Of a stretch of 32,123 bases of DNA, positions 24,883-32,123 are shown piece by piece. Numbering within the stretch: position 1 is the first letter of the stretch; each line of letters begins with the position of its first letter. Both the position numbers and the translations under genes were made by a program. This DNA comes from an uncultured Clostridia bacterium. GTDB taxonomy: Bacteria; Bacillota; Clostridia; Christensenellales; UBA1242. The stretch is from NCBI GenBank assembly GCA_944332185.1, contig CALVJJ010000012.1:1-32123 (forward strand). The letters are read 5' to 3'. A model generated the notes under the pieces. That model was not told the origin of the DNA. It saw only the letters and a list, made by a program, of their open reading frames with translations, and ran no database searches.

Positions 24883-25701
24883 ATGAAGAAAAAACGAAAT
24901 CAACATACGGAAAGTGCTGTCGATATGGCAATACATCAAGAACCTACAAAAACAAAACCAAACAATGATATCAAAAAATGGGTAAGATTAGGTATCATTC
25001 TTTTTGCATGTGCTTTGCTATGTCTAGGGATTTATCTAGTCTTAAAGTATAGCGGAGTATTAGATAAAATTGATAGCGCAGAAGAAATCAAAGAAATCAT
25101 TTTAAAAGGTGGCAGTTGGAGTCTACTTATTTTGTTTGTGATCCAATTTTTACAAGTCACATTTATTCCGTTACCAGCAATGATTACGACTATTGCAGGA
25201 GTATTGGTGTTTGGCCCATGGACAACATTTTGGATTAGTTTGTTGGCAATACTATTAGGCAGTCTTTTTGCTTTCTTTTTGGGAAGAACCATTGGAGATC
25301 CTATTATCAATTGGACAGTAGGCAAAGAAGATGCAAAAATTTGGAAAGAAAAATTAGGTAATGGGAAATATGTCTTTTTCTTAATGATGCTTTTCCCAAT
25401 ATTCCCAGATGATATGTTGTGTATGGTGGCAGGACTAACCAATATGACCTATCGTTTCTTTATTACCACACAACTCATTACAAGACCAATCTCTACTTTT
25501 ATCATGTGCTTTTTATCTAGTGGATACATGATACCATTTTCGGGTTGGGGCATACCGGTATGGATTGTACTTATTGTATTATGCTTGGTGTTATTCTATT
25601 TGGCTGTCAAATATAAAAAGCAAATTGAAGATAAAATTATCAAATTAGGCAAAAAAATGTCCAGTATATTTAGCAGAAAGAAGAAAGATAAAAACTCTTA
25701 A
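24883..25701 (+). CDS. TVP38/TMEM64 (VTT/DedA-like) membrane protein
   Basis: This 272-aa integral membrane protein carries the VTT domain found in TVP38/TMEM64 and DedA proteins, which move or scramble lipids or support membrane energetics. It has a basic hydrophilic N-terminus (about 33 residues), a first helix (LGIILFACALLCLGIYLV), then the re-entrant signature FIPLPAMITTIAG with VFGPWTTFWISLLAILLGSLFAFFLGR-like helices, further helices around YVFFLMMLFPIFPDDMLCMVAG and PVWIVLIVLCLVLFYLAV, and a lysine-rich C-terminal tail. The pair of Pro/Asp residues in FPIFPDD is typical. The start at 24883 follows a possible -10 box by 5 nt; AGGAC is too near to be a good ribosome-binding site. A later ATG (24925) is the alternative. 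Hairpin at 25761 is the first terminator downstream. Confidence 0.87.
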   Translation: MKKKRNQHTESAVDMAIHQEPTKTKPNNDIKKWVRLGIILFACALLCLGIYLVLKYSGVLDKIDSAEEIKEIILKGGSWSLLILFVIQFLQVTFIPLPAMITTIAGVLVFGPWTTFWISLLAILLGSLFAFFLGRTIGDPIINWTVGKEDAKIWKEKLGNGKYVFFLMMLFPIFPDDMLCMVAGLTNMTYRFFITTQLITRPISTFIMCFLSSGYMIPFSGWGIPVWIVLIVLCLVLFYLAVKYKKQIEDKIIKLGKKMSSIFSRKKKDKNS

Positions 25702-25725
25702 AGTCAAAATTGTCTTTAAAAATAT

Positions 25726-25754
25726 TTGGTAAAATACTAAAAATTTTATATAAT
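25726..25754 (+). promoter_or_regulatory. Sigma-A promoter of radC
   Basis: TTGGTA (25726-25731), a 17-nt spacer and a perfect TATAAT (25749-25754). The expected start, about 25761, is the first base of the hairpin that follows. Confidence 0.75.
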
Positions 25755-25760
25755 GAATAA

Positions 25761-25793
25761 AAAAAGATAAGCAAAATCATTGCTTATCTTTTT
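25761..25793 (+). terminator. Terminator-like hairpin in the radC leader
   Basis: A perfect 13-bp stem (25761-25773 with 25781-25793, loop AAATCAT) ending in five T. It can end the TVP38-like transcript, yet it lies between the radC promoter and the radC ribosome-binding site. Confidence 0.8.
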
Positions 25794-25806
25794 AGGTGGG
25801 AGTTTC

Positions 25807-26577
25807 ATGGAAAATATTCATGCTGGACATAGAAACAGATTGAGAGACAAAGCATTCAAACAAGGGATTGATTCTCTAGAAGATCATGAAATATTAGAAC
25901 TGATGCTAAGTTATGTTGTTCCTTACAAAGATATGAATCCTATAGCACACATGTTACTAAAGAAATTTGGTACAATCCATCGAGTTTTGACCATGCCTGT
26001 GGAAGAACTGATGACAGTGAAAGGCGTTGGAGAAAAGACAGCAAAATATCTTGTATCATTAGGACAATTTTCACAATATTATCATGTGTTTAATGTCAAA
26101 GAGGAAAAAGTCAAAATCAGTAGTGTCTATCAAGCTGTGTATTATTGTGCAAAACTAGTACAACGATTAGAAAATGAAGAATTTTATGTTATATGTTTAG
26201 CTGGAGATTCTTCTGTAAAATGTTTTGAAAGATTTTCTAGAGGTACGAGTAACGAAACAGGATTTTACTTAAAAAATGTTGTACAGTATATCTTAAAAAA
26301 TAATTGTAGCAATATTTTACTCTGTCACAATCACCCACATGGATCACAAGAACCATCTCAAAATGATTTAAAAATTACGAAGAATTTGTTTTTGGCTCTT
26401 GCATTTCATGGTATCGTGATGGTAGATCATATTATTGTTGGTGAAAATGGACAAAATTTTTCTTTTGCGCAACACGCAATTTTAGATGGTTGGAAAGAAG
26501 AAGTTAAGAGTTTAATTTCTGCAGATCAATATTTGCAATGGAAAGCTTCCAATATGCAATATGATTTGGGTATGTAA
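25807..26577 (+). CDS. radC: RadC-family JAMM/MPN+ domain protein
   Basis: RadC proteins carry an N-terminal helix-hairpin-helix region and a JAMM metalloprotease-like domain; despite the name a role in DNA repair is not proven. Here the helix-hairpin-helix part is LMTVKGVGEKTAKYL (residues about 72-86). The JAMM zinc motif is complete: HNHPHGSQEPSQND, with the two His, Ser and Asp in the right spacing, and the upstream ERFSRGT block and the downstream VDHIIVGENGQNFSF block are also family features. The length of 256 aa is slightly long. The start at 25807 is fixed by AGGTGGGAG four nt upstream; an earlier in-frame start at 25780 lies within the leader hairpin. Single gene with its own promoter and terminator. 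Confidence 0.93.
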   Translation: MENIHAGHRNRLRDKAFKQGIDSLEDHEILELMLSYVVPYKDMNPIAHMLLKKFGTIHRVLTMPVEELMTVKGVGEKTAKYLVSLGQFSQYYHVFNVKEEKVKISSVYQAVYYCAKLVQRLENEEFYVICLAGDSSVKCFERFSRGTSNETGFYLKNVVQYILKNNCSNILLCHNHPHGSQEPSQNDLKITKNLFLALAFHGIVMVDHIIVGENGQNFSFAQHAILDGWKEEVKSLISADQYLQWKASNMQYDLGM

Positions 26578-26601
26578 TACGCTCATAGAGCGTATTTTTT
26601 T
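26576..26601 (+). terminator. Intrinsic terminator of radC
   Basis: AATACGCTC (26576-26584) pairs with GAGCGTATT (26588-26596) around ATA, followed by T; the stem overlaps the stop codon. Confidence 0.9.
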
Positions 26602-26629
26602 CATTACAATTATTGAATTTTGAATTATA

Positions 26630-27208
26630 TTAGTTAATTTTTGTAATGGTCATGGTTATATTATTGACATTTAGATTAGTTGGTCCAATATTGGCTAAAC
26701 TAATTGTTGCACCATTATCTAAAGAGACAATCGTAGAACCAGACATTGTCATAAGATCGTTAGCGTTGACATTGGCACTAGCTGTAGATCCTAAAACATT
26801 GGCACCATTGACACGAAGTATAGTACTAAGTGTGGTTGCACTTGGTGCACTTGCGACGACTTGATAGGTAATTTGGTATACCCCTTGATCAAATACGGTC
26901 ACAATGCCTGTGATAGGATTGAGAGTGCTGAGTAAATTTTGATATACTGTACTATTGAGCAAGATATTGTTATTATTCGCAACAGTTTGTTGTGCTGTAT
27001 TGATATAACTAGATAAGTTTAAATTCGTTGTAAATGTCGTAGGGTTATTCGCACGAATAGGTCTTAAAGATTCTATGAGCAAAGTATTTCGATTTGAAGA
27101 ATTTCTATTCCTACAAAAGTAGTTAAGACAACAAGCTCGACGATTAAAACTCCCATTACAACAACCTCTTTGTGGACGAGCCCCACGACAAGTTGCATAA
27201 AAACTCAT
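26630..27208 (-). CDS. BclA-like spore-surface protein without collagen repeats
   Basis: The 192-aa product has two parts. Residues 1-42 are Cys-, Arg- and Asn-rich (CRGARPQRGCC, RRACCLNYFCRN), with six cysteines in a pattern suited to cross-linking in a spore coat or exosporium. Residues about 55-192 are a Thr/Ser/Asn-rich beta-sandwich sequence (NNNNILLNSTVYQ, FDQGVYQITYQV, LRVNGANVLGST, GATISLANIGPTNLNV) that resembles the C-terminal TNF/C1q-like domain of the Bacillus exosporium glycoprotein BclA. There is no Gly-X-Y collagen-like stretch and no signal peptide, as expected for mother-cell spore-surface proteins. AAAGGAGA lies eight nt before the ATG. The leader holds an 11-bp inverted repeat and a possible sigma-K promoter. 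Family call is by pattern, hence moderate. Confidence 0.65.
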   Translation of the reverse strand: MSFYATCRGARPQRGCCNGSFNRRACCLNYFCRNRNSSNRNTLLIESLRPIRANNPTTFTTNLNLSSYINTAQQTVANNNNILLNSTVYQNLLSTLNPITGIVTVFDQGVYQITYQVVASAPSATTLSTILRVNGANVLGSTASANVNANDLMTMSGSTIVSLDNGATISLANIGPTNLNVNNITMTITKIN

Positions 27209-27223
27209 AACTTTTTCTCCTTT

Positions 27224-27303
27224 GCAAATAGAATATTTTTTTGATAAACACTTTACAACATTCTATTTGCTAATTCATTGTATGTTGCAAAAAAAGATTG
27301 TGT
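27224..27303 (-). promoter_or_regulatory. Possible sigma-K promoter and leader hairpin of the BclA-like gene
   Basis: On the minus strand AC (27303-27302), 17 nt and CATACAATG (27284-27276) resemble the sigma-K pattern AC-N16/17-CATANNNTA. Just downstream GCAAATAGAAT (27270-27260) is the exact reverse complement of ATTCTATTTGC (27234-27224), forming an 11-bp stem with a 25-nt loop. The stem ends directly before the ribosome-binding site. Confidence 0.4.
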
Positions 27304-27331
27304 TCAACTAGGAAGTATTTTTATGAAACGG

Positions 27332-27360
27332 TTGGAAAAAAGGCAAAATGGTGGTATACT
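27332..27360 (+). promoter_or_regulatory. Sigma-A promoter of tex
   Basis: TTGGAA (27332-27337), a 17-nt spacer and TATACT (27355-27360) with an extended TGG. It rules out the upstream in-frame start at 27298. Confidence 0.8.
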
Positions 27361-27390
27361 TGTACTGGAAAAAATAAAAAGGAAAAAATT

Positions 27391-29574
27391 ATGGAAATAG
27401 AAAAAATTTTAAGTCAAGAATTTTCTTTGACTCCAAACCACACACACAATATTATTATGCTGATAGATGAAGGGTGTACCATACCATTTATCGCTAGATA
27501 TCGAAAAGAATTGACAGGTAGTTGCGATGACCAGGTCCTTCGTGCTTTTGCAGATAGATTAACCTATCTTCGTAATTTGGCAAAACGTAAAGATGAAGTT
27601 TCTAGTTTAATTGCCGAACAAGGGAAAATGACACCAGAGATTACTCTTGCTTTGCAAAATGCTTTGACTCTTACGGAAGTGGAAGATATTTATCGTCCAT
27701 TCCGTCCAAAAAGAAAGACAAGAGCAAGTGTTGCGATTGCCAAAGGATTACAGCCTCTTGCTGATGAGATCATCAAACAAAGCGGAAAAGATTTGCTTTC
27801 TTATGCTGCTACCTTTATCAGTGAAGAAAAAGAGGTGCATACTGCCGAAGAAGCTTTGCAAGGAGCAAAGGATATTGTAGCAGAAATGATCAGTGATGAT
27901 GCAACCATTCGTAAAGATCTACGACAACTTATCTGGAATAAAGGAGAAATCAAAACCAAATTAGCAGATCCAGAAAACAGTGGTAATTATGATATGTATG
28001 CTGATTATCATTCTCTTATTAAGAAAACACCTCATCATAGAGTGCTAGCCATCAATCGTGGAGAAACAGAAAAAATATTAAAAGTCAGTATTGAGATTGA
28101 AGAAAAACAAGCTCTTGAGGTAATTGCAAAAAAATATATTAAAAAGCATAGTCCTTACCAAGAATTATTAGAAGAAATTATTTTAGATGCCTATAAAAGA
28201 TTATTGTTCGATAGTATTGAAAGAGAAATACGTAATGAACTGACAGATAATGCAAATGAACAAGCAATCAAAATGTTTGAACTCAATCTAAAACCACTAC
28301 TTATGCAACCACCTTTAAAAGGCAAAGTAATTTTAGGATTGGATCCTGCTTATAGGACGGGGTGCAAGATAGCTGTTATTGATAGTAATAGCAATGTATT
28401 AGATACAGCCGTTATTTATCCAACTCCACCACAAAGTAAAATAGAAGAGTCTGAGATCAAACTTGCACAACTGATCATGAAACATAATGTGGATGTGATT
28501 AGTATTGGTAACGGGACTGCAACCAAAGAAAGTGAAATCTTTGTTGCCAACTTGATTAAAAAGCTAAAACGTAAAGTACAATATGCTGTAGTCAACGAAG
28601 CAGGTGCTAGTGTATATAGTGCAAGCAAATTAGGGGCACAAGAATTCCCTGATTTTGATGTAGCGTTACGAAGTGCTGTCAGCATTGCAAGACGTCTGCA
28701 AGATCCAATGGCAGAACTTATCAAAATTGATGTCAAGTCCATTGGGGTAGGACAATATCAACATGATATGCCACAAGCAAGATTAACGCAGGTTTTGGAA
28801 GGAGTGGTAGAGGATTGTGTCAATAAAGTAGGGGTTGATGTCAATACAGCAAGTCCTAGCCTTTTAGGATATGTGGCTGGATTAAATGCAGGAGTAGCAA
28901 AAAACATTGTAAAATATAGAGAAGAAAATGGAAAATTCTCTAGTCGTGCAGAACTTAAAAAAGTGCCAAAGTTGGGAGACAAAGCATTCGAGCAATGTGC
29001 CGGATTTATTAGAGTGCCAGAAAGCAAACAAATACTAGACAATACTGGTGTTCACCCAGAAAGTTATGAGGCAACAAAACGTCTGCTTATGTATTTTAAT
29101 ATGACAGAAGAAGATATCAAGAATGAGAATTTGGCACTATTACCAAAACTAGTGGAAAAAGCAGGCATAGATAAAGTAGCAGAAACTATTGGAGTAGGTG
29201 TACCTACCTTACAAGATATTATCAAAGAACTTCTAAAACCAGGTAGAGATATTCGTGAAGAATTGCCAAAACCACAATTAAAGAGTGAGTTGCTAGATAT
29301 GAAAGATTTGAAAGTGGGAATGGTATTACCAGGGGTAGTGCGTAACGTAGTAGATTTTGGTGTCTTTGTGGATATTTCTGTTCACCAAGATGGTTTGGTA
29401 CATATTAGTGAAATTAGCAATGACTATATCAAACACCCAAGTGAAGTGTTAAAAGTAGGGGATAGAGTCGTCGTCAAAGTCATTGAAGTCAATGTTGATA
29501 AAAAACGTATTGGCCTAACGATCAAAGGAGTCACTGCTCCAGAACTAGCCGAATACAATCAAAATAATGCATAA
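27391..29574 (+). CDS. tex: Tex-family transcription accessory protein, S1 RNA-binding
   Basis: Tex (YdcI in Bacillus) is a conserved cytoplasmic nucleic-acid-binding protein that acts with RNA polymerase and is related to eukaryotic Spt6. The domain order is complete: N-terminal helical Tex_N (EKILSQEFSLTPNHTHNIIMLIDEGCTIPFIARYRKE, in part), RNase-H-like YqgF domain (ILGLDPAYRTGCKIAVID), helix-hairpin-helix repeats (VDVNTASPSLLGYVAGL and KKVPKLGDKAFEQCAGFIRV) and a C-terminal S1 domain (GVVRNVVDFGVFVDI, DGLVHISEIS). The 727-aa length is normal. The start at 27391 is chosen because the promoter -10 ends at 27360 and AAAAGGA lies nine nt before this ATG. Single gene with a terminator touching the stop codon. 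Confidence 0.95.
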   Translation: MEIEKILSQEFSLTPNHTHNIIMLIDEGCTIPFIARYRKELTGSCDDQVLRAFADRLTYLRNLAKRKDEVSSLIAEQGKMTPEITLALQNALTLTEVEDIYRPFRPKRKTRASVAIAKGLQPLADEIIKQSGKDLLSYAATFISEEKEVHTAEEALQGAKDIVAEMISDDATIRKDLRQLIWNKGEIKTKLADPENSGNYDMYADYHSLIKKTPHHRVLAINRGETEKILKVSIEIEEKQALEVIAKKYIKKHSPYQELLEEIILDAYKRLLFDSIEREIRNELTDNANEQAIKMFELNLKPLLMQPPLKGKVILGLDPAYRTGCKIAVIDSNSNVLDTAVIYPTPPQSKIEESEIKLAQLIMKHNVDVISIGNGTATKESEIFVANLIKKLKRKVQYAVVNEAGASVYSASKLGAQEFPDFDVALRSAVSIARRLQDPMAELIKIDVKSIGVGQYQHDMPQARLTQVLEGVVEDCVNKVGVDVNTASPSLLGYVAGLNAGVAKNIVKYREENGKFSSRAELKKVPKLGDKAFEQCAGFIRVPESKQILDNTGVHPESYEATKRLLMYFNMTEEDIKNENLALLPKLVEKAGIDKVAETIGVGVPTLQDIIKELLKPGRDIREELPKPQLKSELLDMKDLKVGMVLPGVVRNVVDFGVFVDISVHQDGLVHISEISNDYIKHPSEVLKVGDRVVVKVIEVNVDKKRIGLTIKGVTAPELAEYNQNNA

Positions 29575-29598
29575 AAAAAGACCAGCAGGTCTTTTTTT
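29573..29598 (+). terminator. Intrinsic terminator of tex
   Basis: AAAAAAAGACC and GGTCTTTTTTT (11 bp) around loop AGCA, starting in the stop codon. Confidence 0.92.
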
Positions 29599-29786
29599 GT
29601 TTGTCTATACAAGTTTAATTTTTCTATACGATACCTTATACAATGATTAACTTGATACAACAAGATCAAAAGATAAAAGTCTTATGGATATAGGATATTA
29701 GTAAGCCAATGTGTATGTATTATGTAGAATCGAACAACCAATAGAATGCGACTAGTAAAGTATCGTGAATTTGTTTGAGGACTACT

Positions 29787-31538
29787 TTATTCTACTGTCA
29801 CACTTTTTGCTAAATTCCGTGGTTGGTCGGGATTGAGACCTTTTGCCACAGCTGTTTGGTAAGCAAGTAATTGTAAAGGAATGATCGAGGTAACGGCACT
29901 TAAAGGGGTAGACCAATTAGGGTATGAGAGTATGGCGTCGAACGGTGCAAATTTTTTCTTATTTTCATTGGTTACCAACCATATATGACCATTTCTTGCT
30001 TTTATTTCTTCCATGCAAGTGTTGATTTTGTCAATCATGTTCGGTTTTGTACATATCACAATAACCAAACTATCTGCATCTATCAGTGCTAGACTACCGT
30101 GTTTTAATTCTCCACAAGGTAAAGCAAGACAATGTGTGTAGGTAATTTCTTTGAATTTTAAACTTGCTTCTTTTGCGGTAATATAATCTTCGCCTTTTCC
30201 TACGAACAAAATTTTTTTGTATGACACAATTTTAGGAAGAAAAGAAGAAGGAATGGGGGTAATACTATCTGTAAAAGCCAAGATGGATTGGACTTGTTCT
30301 ATAGGAATAGATTGCTCGATATGGATATGGGTGGCTAATAGATAAAGTAAAGTCAGTTGAGCTGTATATACTTTGGTGCTTGCCACACTCATCTCTGGTC
30401 CACAAAGAGTGTGCAAGACATATGTAGCAATTTGACTTAGCCGACTGTGGGGAACATTGACAATGGCTAATGTGTCACACTGATGACTTTTTATTTTTTC
30501 ACAACAAGACAAAGTATCTGCTGTTTCTCCACTTTGGCTAATGAGAATATACAATGTTTTTGGAAAAAATAATGTATTTTCATATAAAAATTCGCTAGCA
30601 ATACTACTTTTACAAGGAATATGTGCATATTTTTCAAAATATATGGCACCCATTTGGCCAGCATGATAGGCAGTCCCACAAGCAATAAAATGAATACAAG
30701 TATAATTTTGCCAAGGAATGTTATGTAATAAGTTTTCATCTTCTACGAATTGTTGCCAAGTGCTCTGTGTCACATAAGGAATTTCATGTATTTCTTTTTC
30801 CATATAATATGGATAGATGCCTTTGCTAATGGTTTGGGGTACATTTTGTAAAGTAAGACTTTGTTTGGCAATAGATTTTCCCTGTTGATTATAAAAAGTA
30901 ATACTATTTTCTTGTATCATAGCTATTTCATGATCTTCCAAACAATAATAACTATAAAATTTTCCATAAAAAACAGCCAAGTCACTACTAATCATGATGC
31001 TTTCATTATTTTGAGCAATATAAAGTGGATTTTTATATTTGGCAACATACATACTTTCTTCGCCTTCATGTAGTCCAGCAATGGCATAAGTTCCTTGCAG
31101 TTGGCTGATAACTTTTCTAAAACAGTCTATGCCACGTAGGTGATTGTTTTTTTCTAACAAATGAGCAATCACTTCACTGTCTGTCTGGCTAGAAAAAGGT
31201 TCGGGACATTCTTGTTTTAGTATATGTGCATTTTCAATAATACCATTATGTATAATAGACCAGTGACCATAAGTATGGGGGTGTGCATTACGAGTGGAAG
31301 GCTTTCCGTGGGTTGCCCATCTTGTATGACCTATGCCAATCGTAGCATGATAGGGGTGATGTTGTAGTAATGTTTCTAATTTGGCAATTTTGCCTTTGGT
31401 TTTTATGGTTATGAGTTTGCCGTGATCCAAACAACTAATTCCTGCTGAATCATATCCACGGTATTCTACAATTTTAAGAGCATGAAGTAATTGGGGAATA
31501 CAATCTTCTTTCCCCATGTATCCAATAATTCCACACAT
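29787..31538 (-). CDS. glmS: Glutamine-fructose-6-phosphate aminotransferase (isomerizing)
   Basis: GlmS makes glucosamine-6-phosphate from fructose-6-phosphate and glutamine, the first step to UDP-GlcNAc for peptidoglycan. The mature N-terminus is CGIIGY with the catalytic Cys2 nucleophile of the class II glutaminase; RGYDSAGI, TRWATHG and NAHPH follow. Two SIS sugar-isomerase domains follow (about residues 270-400 and 440-575) with ACGTAYHAG, SQSGETADTL, ASTKVYTAQ and the end LAKSVTVE. The 583-aa length is slightly short of the usual 600. AAGGAGA lies six nt before the ATG. No glmS ribozyme core is found upstream; instead an 18-bp perfect palindrome is present in the leader or promoter (31626), which suggests control by a repressor protein. 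No terminator is clear downstream. Confidence 0.95.
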   Translation of the reverse strand: MCGIIGYMGKEDCIPQLLHALKIVEYRGYDSAGISCLDHGKLITIKTKGKIAKLETLLQHHPYHATIGIGHTRWATHGKPSTRNAHPHTYGHWSIIHNGIIENAHILKQECPEPFSSQTDSEVIAHLLEKNNHLRGIDCFRKVISQLQGTYAIAGLHEGEESMYVAKYKNPLYIAQNNESIMISSDLAVFYGKFYSYYCLEDHEIAMIQENSITFYNQQGKSIAKQSLTLQNVPQTISKGIYPYYMEKEIHEIPYVTQSTWQQFVEDENLLHNIPWQNYTCIHFIACGTAYHAGQMGAIYFEKYAHIPCKSSIASEFLYENTLFFPKTLYILISQSGETADTLSCCEKIKSHQCDTLAIVNVPHSRLSQIATYVLHTLCGPEMSVASTKVYTAQLTLLYLLATHIHIEQSIPIEQVQSILAFTDSITPIPSSFLPKIVSYKKILFVGKGEDYITAKEASLKFKEITYTHCLALPCGELKHGSLALIDADSLVIVICTKPNMIDKINTCMEEIKARNGHIWLVTNENKKKFAPFDAILSYPNWSTPLSAVTSIIPLQLLAYQTAVAKGLNPDQPRNLAKSVTVE

Positions 31539-31625
31539 GGTTTTCTCCTTTATGAATCAGAATCATAATACATAGTATGAAAGAAAATAATAAGTTGTGT
31601 GATTCTATGAAAACACCTAAAAGTA

Positions 31626-31643
31626 TTTTGATACGTATCAAAA
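31626..31643. promoter_or_regulatory. 18-bp perfect palindrome upstream of glmS, candidate operator
   Basis: TTTTGATACGTATCAAAA is perfectly symmetrical with a central CG. On the minus strand it overlaps the -10 (TATCAA) of a weak promoter whose -35 is TTGTCA at 31656-31651. A central CpG in a dyad is common for LacI-type repressors, but the regulator is unknown. The glmS start codon is about 90 nt away. Confidence 0.6.
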
Positions 31644-31683
31644 ACATCATTGACAAAATGTTTCGTTATTATTACATATAATA

Positions 31684-32096
31684 ATGTTAATATATATATA
31701 TATAACTATATATAAATAAGAGCATGCATGATAGGCAATCTATCATATAATAGTAGGGGCAGTGATCGGCAATCTATAGGAAAAGAAAAATATAAATAAC
31801 AATATAACAGATATCTTGGTAGCATTGTTGCAATAGTAGTCATGATATTGCAAATAATAAGGTGGTTTTAAGATAGAAAAACAAAAGAAATTGTGGTGTC
31901 ACATTGGGTAAAAAAGCAAATCAAAAAAGTATAGAATGGTATTTTACAGAAAAAATTGTGCACTTTTTGAGAAGAAATACAACAGTAAAAAGGGTAAAAG
32001 GGGAGCAAAAAAAGGCACACGTGGAAGGGTGGTTTTGGTTTTTGGAAAAAGTGTCAAAAAAAGTTGAAAATTTTGAAAAAAATTTGTAAAAAAGTG
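31684..32096. other. Gene-free AT-rich stretch with TA run and GGCAATCTAT repeats
   Basis: I see no convincing gene. From 31690 there is an alternating TA tract. ATGATAG-GCAAT-CTATCAT (31728-31746) is a perfect 7-bp-arm hairpin or operator lying directly before a TATAAT at 31746-31751. The core GGCAATCTAT (31734-31743) is repeated 34 bp on at 31768-31777. From about 31900 the plus strand becomes strongly purine-biased (A and G). A 61-codon frame at 31904-32089 starts with TTG and is lysine-rich, as any such tract would be, and is not called. Confidence 0.5.
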
Positions 32097-32123
32097 TTGA
32101 CATTAAAATATCATAATGGTAAA
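32041..32123 (+). promoter_or_regulatory. Partial strong promoter at window edge (UP-like A tracts and TTGACA)
   Basis: Phased A/T tracts (32047-32093) lead into a perfect TTGACA at 32097-32102. With a 17-nt spacer the -10 begins TAAA at 32120 and is cut by the window edge. Such an arrangement is typical of rRNA or other highly expressed promoters; the gene lies beyond the window. Confidence 0.45.

Noticed and set aside
31650-31682. Plus-strand promoter TTGACA...TATAAT upstream of the glmS region
   Set aside because: The spacer is 21 nt, too long for sigma-A, and no plus-strand gene follows closely.
31539-31700. glmS ribozyme upstream of glmS
   Set aside because: No trace of the conserved catalytic core (for example the AGCGCCAGAACT-like segment) on the minus strand.
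31904-32089. 61-codon frame starting with TTG
   Set aside because: Lysine-rich composition follows from the A-rich tract, the start codon is weak and no family is recognised; promoter-like A tracts overlap its end.
1-32123. CRISPR array, insertion sequence, prophage or toxin-antitoxin pair
   Set aside because: No regularly spaced repeats, transposase, integrase, phage gene or small paired toxin-like genes were found on either strand.

Overview
The window is AT-rich chromosomal DNA from an endospore-forming low-GC Gram-positive bacterium (Firmicutes/Bacillota). The evidence is the C-terminal part of SpoIIE, a BclA-type spore-surface protein, the Gram-positive primosome-loader pair DnaB-DnaI, a single-chain glycyl-tRNA synthetase, sigma-A promoters of the TTGnnn-17-TAnnnT type and T-rich intrinsic terminators. 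A gut Erysipelotrichales-like or related Bacilli lineage is a reasonable guess, but the sequence alone does not prove it. No mobile element, prophage, CRISPR array or rRNA gene is visible.

Layout: 1-4.2 kb holds the 3' part of spoIIE, a convergent TasA/camelysin-like secreted protein, and tilS; spoIIE-tilS proximity is classical in Bacilli. At 4.2-10.3 kb lie a divergent formyl-THF ligase, an unrecognised 579-aa protein and the opposing dnaB-dnaI operon. At 10.4-17.9 kb are an M1-type lipoprotein peptidase, glyQS, a CtpE-like P-type ATPase with a lysine-rich N-terminal extension, and a VanW-domain protein. At 17.9-18.4 kb is a gene-free block with five perfect DnaA boxes and a candidate small RNA. 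At 18.4-22.1 kb are an SDR oxidoreductase, RmuC, and a YtcJ-type amidohydrolase that has lost most of its metal ligands. At 22.2-22.9 kb are three tRNA genes (Gly-CCC, Ser-GGA, Thr-CGT). At 23-29.6 kb are an HD-domain hydrolase, an Ord-like dehydrogenase, a TVP38/VTT membrane protein, RadC, a BclA-like protein and Tex. At 29.8-31.5 kb is glmS, and the right edge is a non-coding AT-rich stretch ending in what looks like the start of a strong promoter.

Most genes are single units with their own promoter and terminator. The clear co-transcribed pairs are tilS-fhs, dnaB-dnaI (1-nt overlap) and SDR-rmuC (4-nt overlap). I see no large, obviously new multigene system. The most interesting items are small: the DnaA-box cluster with the adjacent putative sRNA, a DnaA box sitting in the promoter spacer of the TasA-like gene, three genes whose -10 box lies 5-6 nt from the start codon (possible leaderless mRNAs), and the apparent pseudo-amidohydrolase.
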